A DNA stretch of 45,959 nt from Calditrichota bacterium (GCA_024277115.1 JAJRVW010000035.1:1-45959); one strand, 5' to 3'. Shown: positions 1 through 9,360, numbered from the stretch's first letter. The notes: generated by a model from the letters alone, not told the origin. Translations and numbers: made by a program.

Positions 1-921
1 ACGGTTGGCCAACGCGGCAATCTCTTTTACCAGCCCGGTAAAAATTGTATCGGGCACGGCATCCAATGTAATATTTACTTTTTGGTCCACAGCCAGTTTA
101 GAGATATCCACCTCATTCACTTTTACACTCACCTTCATTTTAGTGGCACCGGGGATTTCCATCAAAGCCTGCCCGCGCCAAGGCGACATCCCCACTTTTA
201 AGTTGACCATACCGCCACCTTCCCACAACTCCTTATAAACGACCAGGCCATCGGCAGGAGAGAGGATGGTCATTTTGCTTAAATCATCCATCGCCCGTTT
301 TACTTTTAGCTGGGATTGTTGCACTTCCAATTGGGCCTGTCTTAAAGATGCCTCCTGGATTTTAATGGTCGACTCTTTTTTATCGACAAGCTGGTTGTAG
401 CTTATCTCCGCCTTTTTTAGGCTAAACTCAATTTCCTTTCGTTTATTTTCAGATTCATACACTGCGTTTTTTGCCCTTAAGCGGCTTTGCTCCAAAGAGT
501 ACGATTCCAGCTTAATATTGCTTACCAGATCTGCCATGTTACTTTTATTATTGGCCACAGTACTTGCCAAGTTTGCCTCGGCCTTTTCCAGATTGTTTTT
601 TGCTTCCAATAATTTTTGCTGAAACTCGGCCGTATCAAACTGAATCAAAAAATCATCTTTTTTAACAATTGTACCTTCCGGGGCCAAGCGTACAATTCGC
701 ACATTGCGCCATATATTTGAAGGCGCCTTTACAATAAACGATTCCAGTGATTTTAATTCGCCCTCCAGCGGCAAATCAATTACAAACGGCTTTTTTTCAA
801 CCTTAAACAGTAATGCCGAGCTGCTACTGCTCATAACATTTGCAAGAATAACAAGCACAAGTATAAGCGCACCTGACAAAACAATTTTATTTTTTTTATA
901 ACGATTAAAAAATTCCAACAT
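1..921 (-). CDS. HlyD-family periplasmic adaptor (partial, C-terminus cut by window edge)
   Basis: I translated this from the minus strand; 307 codons are open from the ATG at 921 to the window edge. A GGGAG ribosome-binding site lies about 7 bases upstream. The protein starts with a short basic stretch and one hydrophobic segment (about residues 12-30), so it is likely anchored in the inner membrane. A barrel-like half (VRLAPEGTIVKKDDFLIQFD) follows, then a long coiled-coil hairpin (about 90-210) and the returning half (MTILSPADGLVVY). This is the architecture of adaptors in RND, ABC or type I export systems. It lies 39 bases after a second adaptor on the same strand, so the two are probably co-transcribed, and permease genes would be expected to the left. 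The cargo cannot be told. Confidence 0.85.
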   Translation of the reverse strand, partial: MLEFFNRYKKNKIVLSGALILVLVILANVMSSSSSALLFKVEKKPFVIDLPLEGELKSLESFIVKAPSNIWRNVRIVRLAPEGTIVKKDDFLIQFDTAEFQQKLLEAKNNLEKAEANLASTVANNKSNMADLVSNIKLESYSLEQSRLRAKNAVYESENKRKEIEFSLKKAEISYNQLVDKKESTIKIQEASLRQAQLEVQQSQLKVKRAMDDLSKMTILSPADGLVVYKELWEGGGMVNLKVGMSPWRGQALMEIPGATKMKVSVKVNEVDISKLAVDQKVNITLDAVPDTIFTGLVKEIAALANR

Positions 922-960
922 CTTATTTCTCCCGGACGTCACAGATCAAAAATTTATAAA

Positions 961-2154
961 TCAGAAAATTGCTTTTAACTGCATTTTTTCATTAAGCCCA
1001 TCTTTTATAAAAGCCTTTCCATCACGTAGTGTGTACAAATTGATATCGATTTTCCCCGCATCTTTCTCGAGAACATAAAATTTTTTACCATCCTGCTTTA
1101 CGCACCAGCTGGGTACTTCAAATAATTGGCCAACAGAATCCACCTCGATTGTTGCAATGGCGGAAAGCCCCGGCTTAAGCCGGTAATTGTCGCCCGCTTT
1201 CAGGTGGACGACCATCTCATACGTTTTCAGATTATTGGCATTATCGGCCTTTTCAACAATCTTGGAAATGCTGTTTACAATACCTTCAAAAAGGGTGTCC
1301 GGGTAAGCTTCAATTTTAATTGTAACCGGTTGCCCTTCTTCAACAAACGGCCGGTCCACCTCATTTAATTTTATGGTAACCTGCATAGCGGCCAAGTCGG
1401 GTATGGCCATAATAGGCGATCGTGGCCATACGGAATCGCCCACTTTTACCTTTTCCCCGTTGCCGCCCATGCCTTGTTGTTTCTGGTAAATAACCATACC
1501 ACCCTTCGGGGCTATTAAAATCATGTCGGCCATTTTATTACGCGCCCGTTGTATTTTCACCTCCGCCTGGCGCATTTCCAGCAATACCAGATTTGCTTTA
1601 TTTTGGCTGATTATTTTGTAGGCATTCAGGCCATCTTTGGCTTTAGAAAGGTTAAGGAGTGTTTTTTGTAGTTCAAGTTCAGCTTCTTGCAAGCGCACGT
1701 CCGATTCAAACTTGGCTTGCCCCAGGCGGCTTAAATTAATTTTATACTGCCAGTTTAGCAGAACAATTGCATTCTCTTTTTCACGCATTATCACTTCGTT
1801 CGATTTCAGCACTTCCTTGTATTTTTCGCGTTGGATTTCAAGTTGGGCCAATGATTCATCAAGTTCCGATTGCGCTTTTTCCGTATTAAAATGGACAACA
1901 GTATCCCCCTTTAAAACAAAGCTTCCTTCTTTTGCAAGGTTGGCAATGCGGTATTCCATATTCCAATCGCTTGGTGAGACAATAAAAGTATTATTTACCG
2001 AACCCAGCTGCCCGGACTCGGTAATGGAAATAATGGTGGCTTTTGTAACAGGATAAAGATTTTTTGCGGCCTGATTTGATTTATCACCACAACAAACGAG
2101 GAAAGAAAAAATAAAAAACAACTGTAATGCCCGTAATAAAATTTTTTTGTGCAT
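961..2154 (-). CDS. HlyD-family efflux adaptor, probable lipoprotein
   Basis: A 397-residue protein. The N-terminus has a signal peptide with two cysteines after the hydrophobic core (FSFLVCCGDK), suggesting lipid attachment, although the residue before the cysteine is not ideal for a lipobox. Next come a first beta region (VSPSDWNMEYRIANLAKEGSFVLKGD), a long helical hairpin (about 85-205), the returning barrel half (ILIAPKGGMVIY) and a beta-barrel/membrane-proximal region (VTIKIEAYPDTLFEGIV). This is a periplasmic adaptor of an export pump. It is first of two tandem adaptors read leftwards, with only 39 bases between them. The two are similar in layout but not identical, so they may form a mixed adaptor ring or be an old duplication. 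The substrate is unknown. Confidence 0.85.
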   Translation of the reverse strand: MHKKILLRALQLFFIFSFLVCCGDKSNQAAKNLYPVTKATIISITESGQLGSVNNTFIVSPSDWNMEYRIANLAKEGSFVLKGDTVVHFNTEKAQSELDESLAQLEIQREKYKEVLKSNEVIMREKENAIVLLNWQYKINLSRLGQAKFESDVRLQEAELELQKTLLNLSKAKDGLNAYKIISQNKANLVLLEMRQAEVKIQRARNKMADMILIAPKGGMVIYQKQQGMGGNGEKVKVGDSVWPRSPIMAIPDLAAMQVTIKLNEVDRPFVEEGQPVTIKIEAYPDTLFEGIVNSISKIVEKADNANNLKTYEMVVHLKAGDNYRLKPGLSAIATIEVDSVGQLFEVPSWCVKQDGKKFYVLEKDAGKIDINLYTLRDGKAFIKDGLNEKMQLKAIF

Positions 2155-2193
2155 CGAATTTTTATAACCGTATAATAATAGTCTGATAACGTA

Positions 2194-2232
2194 TCAAAAA
2201 AAAGAGTGAAGTAAAAATACTACACTCTTTTT
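2194..2232 (-). terminator. Intrinsic terminator after pit
   Basis: A 10-bp perfect inverted repeat (arms 2199-2208 and 2223-2232, AAAAAGAGTG and its complement) is separated by 14 bases. Read on the minus strand it ends in a run of eight T. It lies about 75 bases after the stop of the phosphate transporter and 40 bases before the adaptor start, so it separates the two transcription units. Confidence 0.7.
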
Positions 2233-2305
2233 ACATTAAAAGTTTCAAAGAAAATTGCTTTACAGGTAATTCCCTACCTTTCGCTCCAAAACCAAGTTAG
2301 GAAAC

Positions 2306-3730
2306 TTAGCCAAAAATTGTCTTTAAGATATAATAGAATATTATTGCGCCAATGGCTCCAACCGGGATTGTGATAACCCAGGAAATAAAAATATTGGTAA
2401 CTACTTTAAGGTTAAGTGCTTTAATTCCCCGGGCAAAACCCACGCCCAAAACACCTCCAACAAGTGTGTGTGTTGTACTTACGGGGATACCTAATTTTGA
2501 GGCCAACACAATGGTAATGGCCGCGGCAAATTCTGCGGCAAACCCGCGCGAAGGTGTAAGTTCTGTAATCTTTTTCCCGATGGTTAACATAACGCGCCAG
2601 CCCCAAGTAGAAAGACCGATTACAATACCAAGCCCGCCCAAACCAAGCACCCAAACCGGTACAGCCGATTTAGCCGCAAAGCTGCCCGTTGTTAAAACAG
2701 TTATTACCGCGGCAAGCGGCCCAACGGCATTGGCAACATCGTTGGCGCCATGGGCAAAAGCAACAAAACCGGCACTGAGGATTTGAAGATACACAAAAAT
2801 CCTCTCAACTGTTTTATAATCCGAGCTTTCACTTCCGATTACAAGTTTTCGGGAAAGGTCGTTATTTATTGTGTCAAGATCGCCAACAACATTAGATAGC
2901 TCACTGCCTAATTGTCCATCAGATTTTGCCAGGGCTTTTTGTAAGTGTGCCAGTGCTTTTTCGACCCTTTTGCCCACGGCTGCGGGTTGCTTAATATTAA
3001 CCCGTTCTTTTTCCTCAACATGTTTAATTCTTTTAACAAGAAACGAACTAATGACAGCTGCAATAATTCCAACAAGCACCGCTACCCAAAAAGCTTCCAT
3101 AAATTCCAAGTGTAGTTTTAGGTTTTTTAACCCTTTAAAAACCATGGCCAACGTTAAAACAATAAAAACAAAAAAGACCAGGTACGGTGTCATCTTTTTT
3201 GCCACTCTTACCGGATCGTCGCTATAAAAAACCAACCGCCGGATTAAGGTAAATATAAGGTAACTTATCGTCCCGGAAAGCAAAGGGGAAACGACCCAAC
3301 TTGCGGCAATAGATCCTACCTTGGCCCAATCGGCAGCGTGCATCCCACCATACATAACCCCAAAACCCAAAACAGCCCCAACGATAGAATGTGTTGTCGA
3401 TACAGGCCAACCATAATAAGAAGCAAACTGAAGCCAGACTGCCGCTGCCAACAAAGCGCCAATCATTCCATATACAAGGTCAAACTCATTACCTAAAAAA
3501 AGCTCCGGGCTGATAATCCCTTTCCGGATTGTTTCCGAAACATGGGTACCAACCAAAAAAGCCCCGGCAAACTCCAAAACCGCCGCGATAATCACAGCAC
3601 GTTTTACGGTTAAAGCTCCCGATCCAACCGATGTACCCATTGCATTTGCAACATCGTTTGCGCCAATACTCCAAGCCATATAAAATCCAGCGCTGATAGC
3701 TATAATTAATAATATTGTTTCAAATCCCAT
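2306..3730 (-). CDS. pit: Inorganic phosphate transporter, PiT family
   Basis: A 474-residue polytopic membrane protein. It carries the two family signature repeats in inverted topology: GANDVANAMGTSVGSGALT near the N-terminus (about residues 23-41) and HGANDVANAVGPLAAV in the second half (about 330-345). There are two further GGVLG/GAVLG segments with PVSTTH motifs. A cytoplasmic loop with charged, helical character (about 235-305) sits in the middle, as in bacterial Pit proteins. Known members carry metal-phosphate with proton or sodium across the inner membrane. A GAGGAAA ribosome-binding site precedes the ATG at 3730. The DUF47 protein upstream on the same strand is its usual partner. Length is close to E. 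coli PitA (499). Confidence 0.95.
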   Translation of the reverse strand: MGFETILLIIAISAGFYMAWSIGANDVANAMGTSVGSGALTVKRAVIIAAVLEFAGAFLVGTHVSETIRKGIISPELFLGNEFDLVYGMIGALLAAAVWLQFASYYGWPVSTTHSIVGAVLGFGVMYGGMHAADWAKVGSIAASWVVSPLLSGTISYLIFTLIRRLVFYSDDPVRVAKKMTPYLVFFVFIVLTLAMVFKGLKNLKLHLEFMEAFWVAVLVGIIAAVISSFLVKRIKHVEEKERVNIKQPAAVGKRVEKALAHLQKALAKSDGQLGSELSNVVGDLDTINNDLSRKLVIGSESSDYKTVERIFVYLQILSAGFVAFAHGANDVANAVGPLAAVITVLTTGSFAAKSAVPVWVLGLGGLGIVIGLSTWGWRVMLTIGKKITELTPSRGFAAEFAAAITIVLASKLGIPVSTTHTLVGGVLGVGFARGIKALNLKVVTNIFISWVITIPVGAIGAIIFYYILKTIFG

Positions 3731-3796
3731 TATTTCCTCTACCTGTATTTTATTTTAAGATATTTTCTTACATCCGTTTCTGGATTAAATAAGGGC

Positions 3797-3947
3797 TGTC
3801 TATAAAGTCGTTCAGGGCTGTCATTCTGAGCTGTTTTTTGGCGAAGAATCTCACTCCACTATCATAAGCACATTAGTTTCGGGGTTTGGGATGCTTCGGA
3901 AAAGAACCCCTCAGCATGACAACACTAATTTCGCACTTTATGGACAG
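3797..3947. repeat. MITE-like palindromic element between DUF47 and pit
   Basis: About 150 bases bounded by an imperfect terminal inverted repeat: TGTCTATAAAGT at 3797-3808 against the complement of ACTTTATGGACA at 3934-3945 (11 of 12 match). Inside is a second inverted pair, TGTCATTCTGAG near 3819 and TCAGCATGACA near 3911. It contains no open reading frame. The ends resemble those of small IS elements, so a non-autonomous miniature transposable element is likely. It sits between two co-oriented genes and would lie within the phosphate operon transcript. Confidence 0.65.
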
Positions 3948-3960
3948 ACACTAAATAAAC

Positions 3961-4635
3961 CTAATTTGTCTCGATCAAGCTTGATATTTTATAGGCTAGT
4001 TTTTCGGACAAGTTTGCAAGGGAGGCAACAGTCTGGACAATACTTAGCCATAAATTAAAACTGGCATAATCCAGTTTATCTTCCATATTATACAGCTTTT
4101 TTAATATCCCACGTTGCATAATATCGGCTTCATGTTCCAAAAAAGCGACATCGTTTACCATTTGCTTTACACGCTTGGCCTCAGCCCCCCCAAAGGATGA
4201 TTGCAGCAATCGTTCTAACTCGTGGATAATGTGATGCACGTTTTCCACAGCACTTGTATTTTTATCAAGGAAGGCTTTCAACTCAACTTTTAAATCTTTG
4301 ATAGGCTCTAATTTTTTAAAGGTCATTATCACCGCAATATCTTCAGCCGTATCGGCAATCGAGTCTTGTAATGATAGAATTTGTAATAAATCAGCCCGAT
4401 TGATGGCTAGAAACAACCCCCGTGGCAAATTAGACCGAATATCATTTTTTGTTAAATCGGCAGAATGTTCCAAATCAGATATTTCATCGGTGATTTTTAA
4501 AACAAGTGCCGAGTCCTTTTTTACAAACGCTGCATAAAGATCGTCTAATTTCCGGACACACTCTGCCACCTTTTCCATGTGAGTTTGCAAAGGTGTAAAT
4601 GGGGAACGGGAAAATAAATTTTCCATTACACTCAT
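3961..4635 (-). CDS. DUF47 family (PhoU-like) phosphate transport regulator
   Basis: A 224-residue, almost wholly helical protein with the PhoU-like pattern of two related three-helix bundles. Acidic metal-binding-type motifs occur in each half (DEISDLEHSADLTKNDIRSNL about 44-65; DVAFLEHEADIMQRGILKKL about 160-180). Proteins of this family are encoded next to Pit transporters and are thought to control them, and this gene lies directly upstream of pit on the same strand. A GGAGGAAA ribosome-binding site precedes the ATG. A repeat of about 150 bases separates it from pit. No membrane segment or signal peptide is seen, so it should be cytoplasmic. Confidence 0.9.
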   Translation of the reverse strand: MSVMENLFSRSPFTPLQTHMEKVAECVRKLDDLYAAFVKKDSALVLKITDEISDLEHSADLTKNDIRSNLPRGLFLAINRADLLQILSLQDSIADTAEDIAVIMTFKKLEPIKDLKVELKAFLDKNTSAVENVHHIIHELERLLQSSFGGAEAKRVKQMVNDVAFLEHEADIMQRGILKKLYNMEDKLDYASFNLWLSIVQTVASLANLSEKLAYKISSLIETN

Positions 4636-4849
4636 AAAAATTTCCTCCGTATGTTTTTTTTATTATTTTGAAAATCTATTTAGTGAAATATTTGTTGACG
4701 AAAAAGTATAGGGTAGTTAAAATCTGATCTAATAGTTTAAGGTGATCTATTCACTTTCTCAAATCAATATTTTCTAATTTAACATATTCCTAACACAAAT
4801 TTAAAAAAAAATTATAGTAATTATTTTTAACAGAATGGGAGGTACATGA

Positions 4850-6745
4850 ATGGGTTCCAAATTAGAAGGTGATGTTTATTATCCATCGGAAGAAGTTATC
4901 AATCAGGCCAATGTAAAAAATTATGATGATTTGTATAAACGATCCATTGAAGACCGTGAAGGATTTTGGGCCGAGCAGGCCGAAGAACTGGACTGGTATA
5001 AAAAGTGGGACAAGGTACTTGATGATAGTAATAAACCTTTTTATAAATGGTATACAGGCGGAAAAACCAATATAATCCAAAATGCCATCGACCGACATCT
5101 GAGAACCTGGCGCAGAAATAAGCTGGCGCTGATTTGGGAAGGCGAGCCGGGCGATGTGGCAACCTATTCATATCATGCACTTAACCGCGAAGTATCAAAG
5201 TTTTCCAATGTCCTTAAAAGCATGGGCGTTCAAAAAGGGGATATTGTAACTATTTATATGCCTCAAATTCCCGAGTTGGTGATTGCCATGCTGGCCTGTG
5301 CAAAAATAGGCGCGGCACACAGCGTTGTTTATGGCGGCTTTAGCGTGGAAGCTTTGGCCGAGCGGATCGAAGACGCAAAAAGCCGGGTTTTGGTTACAGC
5401 CGATGGGGGCTATCGCCGTGGAAAACCAACCCAGTTAAAGTCTATCGCCAACGATGCCATGAAACGCTCACCAAATATTGAGGTGTGTATTTGCGTTAAA
5501 AGGACCGGCGAAGAATGTTACATGGAAAATGACCGGGATTTCTGGTACCACGATTTAATGGGCTTGCCAATTGCCAGCGCCAATTGTGAAACGGAGCAGA
5601 CCGATGCGGAAGATATGCTTTTTATTTTGTATACATCGGGCACTACCGGGCGCCCCAAAGGCCAGGTTCATACGCACGGCGGTTACAGCGTTTATACCTC
5701 TACAACCCACCGAATGGTTTTTGATATAAAAGATGAGGACCGTTGGTGGTGTGCTGCCGATCCGGGCTGGATTACCGGCCACAGTTACATTGTTTATGCG
5801 CCGCTAATTAATGGCTCCACAGTGATGATGTACGAAGGCGCGCCCAACCATCCTTACCCAAGCCGTTGGTGGCAAATGGTGGAAAAATACGGAATCACTA
5901 TTTTGTATACTTCCCCAACTGCGATTCGCGGACTGATGCGCTTTGGCGATGCCTGGCCAAAACGCCACGATATTTCATCTTTAAGGCTGCTTGGCTCTGT
6001 TGGTGAACCGATAAACCCCGAAGCATGGAAATGGTACCATAAAATTATCGGTAATGAAAAATGCCCTATCATGGATACCTGGTGGCAAACCGAAACAGGC
6101 GGATTTATGATTACACCACTTCCGGTTACACCCCTTAAACCGGGTTCGGCAACCAAGCCCTTTTTTGGAAACGAAGTAGGCGTTGTTAATGATGAAGGCA
6201 AAGAGGCGAAAGCCGGCGAAGAAGGTAAACTGGTCATTAAAAACCCCTGGCCGGGCATGGCGCGTACTATTTTAAATGATGAAGAACGCTATGTGAACAC
6301 GTACTGGAAAAATTATGAAAAACAAGGCTGGTACGAAGCGGGCGACTCAGCTCGGATTGATAAAGACGGCTATATTTGGGTAATTGGGCGCATCGATGAT
6401 GTAATAAAAGTTAGCGGCTACCGATTGGGTACGGCTGAAATCGAAAGCGCCCTGGTTAGCCACGCCTCAGTTTCGGAAGCGGCGGCCATAGCCCTGCCCC
6501 ATGAGCTCAAAGGCAACGCCATCCACACTTTTGTGATTTTGAAAGCAGGCGAAACGGAAAGCAAAGAACTGGCTGAAGATTTACGCAACCATGTCGCCTC
6601 GGAAATGGGGCCGATTGCCAAACCGGAAACAGTGAAGTTTGTGGACGGGTTGCCCAAAACACGAAGTGGCAAAATTATGCGCCGTGTCTTAAAGGCTCGC
6701 GCTCTTGGCCAGGATGAAGGCGATTTGAGTACACTGGAAGAATAG
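4850..6745 (+). CDS. acs: Acetyl-CoA synthetase (AMP-forming)
   Basis: A 631-residue enzyme that activates acetate with ATP and CoA, feeding acetyl-CoA to central metabolism. The P-loop-like motif YTSGTTGRPKG lies at about 260-270. WWQTETGG at about 410, with its tryptophan, is typical of acetate-specific enzymes. The C-terminal PKTRSGKIMRR carries the catalytic lysine (about residue 608), the residue acetylated in homologues. Length is near the E. coli enzyme (652). A strong GGGAGG ribosome-binding site precedes the ATG at 4850. The gene stands alone, divergent from the phosphate genes, with an AT-rich 214-base promoter region. Propionate use cannot be excluded. It ends in a strong terminator. 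Confidence 0.95.
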   Translation: MGSKLEGDVYYPSEEVINQANVKNYDDLYKRSIEDREGFWAEQAEELDWYKKWDKVLDDSNKPFYKWYTGGKTNIIQNAIDRHLRTWRRNKLALIWEGEPGDVATYSYHALNREVSKFSNVLKSMGVQKGDIVTIYMPQIPELVIAMLACAKIGAAHSVVYGGFSVEALAERIEDAKSRVLVTADGGYRRGKPTQLKSIANDAMKRSPNIEVCICVKRTGEECYMENDRDFWYHDLMGLPIASANCETEQTDAEDMLFILYTSGTTGRPKGQVHTHGGYSVYTSTTHRMVFDIKDEDRWWCAADPGWITGHSYIVYAPLINGSTVMMYEGAPNHPYPSRWWQMVEKYGITILYTSPTAIRGLMRFGDAWPKRHDISSLRLLGSVGEPINPEAWKWYHKIIGNEKCPIMDTWWQTETGGFMITPLPVTPLKPGSATKPFFGNEVGVVNDEGKEAKAGEEGKLVIKNPWPGMARTILNDEERYVNTYWKNYEKQGWYEAGDSARIDKDGYIWVIGRIDDVIKVSGYRLGTAEIESALVSHASVSEAAAIALPHELKGNAIHTFVILKAGETESKELAEDLRNHVASEMGPIAKPETVKFVDGLPKTRSGKIMRRVLKARALGQDEGDLSTLEE

Positions 6746-6754
6746 GTTTTATAA

Positions 6755-6795
6755 ACCCTCCAGGTTCTCAAAACCTGGAGGGTCTTTTTTTTTTT
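6755..6795 (+). terminator. Intrinsic terminator after acs
   Basis: A perfect 12-bp stem (6755-6766 and 6772-6783, ACCCTCCAGGTT and its complement) with a 5-base loop is followed by CT and about eleven T. It ends 10 bases after the acs stop and abuts the end of the convergent gene. A related but decayed hairpin occurs at 37058-37089, so the sequence may belong to a dispersed repeat family reused as a terminator. Confidence 0.9.
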
Positions 6796-7396
6796 ACAAT
6801 ACAAAAACACCCGTATCTTTTAACAGTTTTTTTAAGTCGGGCGGCAGGCCAAAAAATTCATCAATAAAACCATTCATACCGTCAATTGTTTTGTTGGAAA
6901 GAAGTTGCATAATCTCATCAAGCGCCTCGTTACCAATTAAAAAAGGCATTTGCAAAGCGGCCATTTTATCACCCACACATTGTGCGCCAATTTGGTACTC
7001 GGTCATCTCAGAAACCGGCGTCCCTTTGATAATGCAATGCGAGAGCCATTCATCGACCTCAAAAACACCATCTTGGAGTTTCTCGATCAAGTGATGCCGC
7101 TTATGGTCAAAGCGGGCATTTTCTAAAAAATATGTTTGGATATTTGCCAAAGATTCCTGCGAATAAACGCTCATAAATTTTTGATGGCAATCCATGCAGA
7201 TGGCATATTCGAAAATCGTATCGGTACTGGAATAATCCTTATAGCGTTTAATTGCTTTCTCGATAATATACTGCGTTTGGCCCTCTTGAAGGTCGCGCCC
7301 ACAATTTAAACATTTTGCAAATGGGGCGTTCGTCTCATCCGAATAAAACGACTTGGGTATATCAACCAATAGTGGCTTATTATCTGAATTACTCAT
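6794..7396 (-). CDS. Unknown protein with two CxxC pairs
   Basis: A 200-residue protein I do not recognise. It has CLNC (about residues 29-32) and CMDC (about 68-71), which could form one zinc site bridging a short domain, as in zinc ribbons. The rest is mainly helical, with a conserved-looking centre (EYQIGAQCVGDKMAAL) and an acidic C-terminal third ending in DTGVFVL. There is no signal peptide or membrane segment, so it is probably cytoplasmic. It runs towards acs and stands alone. It could be a regulator or metal-binding protein, but nothing in the sequence decides this. Confidence 0.7.
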   Translation of the reverse strand: MSNSDNKPLLVDIPKSFYSDETNAPFAKCLNCGRDLQEGQTQYIIEKAIKRYKDYSSTDTIFEYAICMDCHQKFMSVYSQESLANIQTYFLENARFDHKRHHLIEKLQDGVFEVDEWLSHCIIKGTPVSEMTEYQIGAQCVGDKMAALQMPFLIGNEALDEIMQLLSNKTIDGMNGFIDEFFGLPPDLKKLLKDTGVFVL

Positions 7397-7524
7397 ATCG
7401 GTCTGATAGTAATAAAAGGATAGATTTTAATTATGTTCGGTCTTGTGCAAAATAAGTATAATCGGAATAATACAAAAGAAAATATCATTATTCCCTTTAA
7501 TAAACCTCTGAAATTGCCGAATTG

Positions 7525-9297
7525 ATGACTATGGGAAATATACTAATTCTTAGCCTTTCAATAACTTTACAGTGCATTGCCGTTGCTATTCCTTTGTCAT
7601 TGATCAAAGTTACGGGCAAACGACTTGCATGGATTACTATCGCGATAGCAATCACATTAATGCTAATTAGGCGTTCTATATCATTTGTTACGCTATTCTA
7701 TGACGACACCCCACACGAAACTGAAATTTATACAGAATTGGTTGCACTACTAATTTCGGCTTTAATGGTAATTGGACTTGCTGGTATAAGACCTTTATTT
7801 CTTTCTATTCAAAAATCACACAAAGAACTATTAAAGCGTGATATAAGACTACACAAAGCACAGAAAATAGCCCAAATGGGGTTTTGGGAATGGGATATTC
7901 TTAAAAATGAATTGTACTGGTCCGATGAATTATTTCTTCTTTTTGGTTTCGCCCCAAATAGCTTTAAACCAACTTACCAGCATTTTATGAATATAGTCCA
8001 TCCCGAGGACAAGGTTTTTGTACAACAAAAACTAATACCTGCAATCGATATTGATACGCACTACAACTTCGATTTTAGGGTGATTTTAACGAATGGAGAA
8101 GAATATTTTTTTCATGCCCAGGGCGATATTGATCATTCCGAATCCCAAAAGCCAATTCGCATGTTAGGAACAATTACAAATATTACAGCGCGCAAAAATA
8201 CCGAGGCACAGTTGAAGGCCAATGAAAATATGTTCCGGTCATTACTGAAATCGGCCCCCAATGGAATTGTTATTGTTGATGAAAAGGGAAAGATCATCCT
8301 CGTGAATACTAATATTGAAAACTTGTTTGGTTATAAACACGAGAGTTTGATTGGAAAGCCTGTAGAACTATTAATACCGCAACGACTTAGAAAAGGACAT
8401 GTAAACAAGCGTAAGGAATTTCACAAAAAAAATGAAGCACGATTAATGGGCGAGGGAACTGAGTTGTATGCTGCAAATTGTAAGGGAGAAGAATTTCCAG
8501 TAGAAATAAGTCTCAGTCCTGTTTTAATAAAAAACAAAATAATGACAATAAGTATTATACGTGATTTATCAATCCAGAAAAAGATGCAAAAAGAAAAAGA
8601 TAAATTGCAACAGCAACTTTTCCACTCACAAAAATTGGAAACAATTGGAACCCTCGCCGGTGGCATCGCCCATGACTTCAACAATATAATTACACCAATA
8701 TTAGGATATTCAGAAATGATTTTAGAGGAGGCCGAGGAAAACACACTTATCTCCAAAGATATTAAACATGTTTTAAAAGCAGCTAACCGCGCTAAAGACC
8801 TAGTACAACAAATATTAATCTTCAGCCGTCAAGATGAACCTGAGAAAGCGCCTCTCGGTATCAGTGATATTATAAAAGAAGCTATCGACTTACTTATTGC
8901 TATGTTGCCCAAATCAATTGAAATACAAGTCCAAATTAATACCAAAACAGATACTGTTTTAGCCAATTCAACACAGATACAACAAGTTATTATGAATTTA
9001 TGTATCAATGCCTCTCATGCTATGAAAAAAAATGGTGGCCTGCTATATCTGAATCTTGATCAAGTCTTATTAGATCGGGAATTTTTATTGCAACATCCGA
9101 AGTTGAATAAAAAGTACTATATCTGTTTAACAGTAAATGATTCGGGAACAGGAATGGATTCACAGACACTTGAACATATTTTCGATCCTTTTTTTACAAC
9201 AAAGTCTGTCGGAAGGGGAACAGGGCTAGGTCTCTCGGTAGTAAAAGGGATTGTTGCAAACCATGAAGGTGAAATTACAGTGCGCAGTACGATCTGA
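7525..9297 (+). CDS. PAS sensor histidine kinase, C-terminus cut by an in-frame TGA
   Basis: A 590-residue membrane histidine kinase. Three hydrophobic segments lie in the first 95 residues. Then come a PAS domain (about 115-230, GFWEWDI), a second PAS domain (about 236-350), a HisKA domain with the phospho-acceptor in GGIAHDFNN (His383), and a HATPase domain. The N box (MNLCINASHAM), G1 (NDSGTGMD), F (FDPFFTTK) and G2 (GRGTGLGLS) boxes are all intact. I chose ATG 7525; TTG 7522 and ATG 7531 are also possible. The TGA at 9295-9297 stands where Gly is expected, because the same frame continues as KGTTFKIYLPLI, the normal end of this domain. The truncation removes only the last strand, so activity is uncertain. 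The signal is unknown. Confidence 0.85.
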   Translation: MTMGNILILSLSITLQCIAVAIPLSLIKVTGKRLAWITIAIAITLMLIRRSISFVTLFYDDTPHETEIYTELVALLISALMVIGLAGIRPLFLSIQKSHKELLKRDIRLHKAQKIAQMGFWEWDILKNELYWSDELFLLFGFAPNSFKPTYQHFMNIVHPEDKVFVQQKLIPAIDIDTHYNFDFRVILTNGEEYFFHAQGDIDHSESQKPIRMLGTITNITARKNTEAQLKANENMFRSLLKSAPNGIVIVDEKGKIILVNTNIENLFGYKHESLIGKPVELLIPQRLRKGHVNKRKEFHKKNEARLMGEGTELYAANCKGEEFPVEISLSPVLIKNKIMTISIIRDLSIQKKMQKEKDKLQQQLFHSQKLETIGTLAGGIAHDFNNIITPILGYSEMILEEAEENTLISKDIKHVLKAANRAKDLVQQILIFSRQDEPEKAPLGISDIIKEAIDLLIAMLPKSIEIQVQINTKTDTVLANSTQIQQVIMNLCINASHAMKKNGGLLYLNLDQVLLDREFLLQHPKLNKKYYICLTVNDSGTGMDSQTLEHIFDPFFTTKSVGRGTGLGLSVVKGIVANHEGEITVRSTI

Positions 9298-9360
9298 AAA
9301 GGAACGACGTTTAAAATTTACCTACCTCTAATATAAGAAATCCCCTTTAGTAAAACGAGG
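9298..9360 (+). pseudogene. Stranded linker of a split hybrid histidine kinase
   Basis: These 21 codons lie in the same frame as both the kinase before and the receiver after. They read KGTTFKIYLPLI, a TAA stop (9334-9336), then EIPFSKTR. The first part is the conserved last beta strand of HATPase domains, and the second resembles the linker to a receiver in hybrid kinases. With the TGA at 9295 there are two nonsense codons, so an ancestral fused protein seems to have been divided by point mutation rather than rearrangement. Confidence 0.7.

Noticed and set aside
2352-2786. A 144-codon frame opposite the phosphate transporter
   Set aside because: It mirrors pit and has no protein-like pattern or ribosome-binding site.
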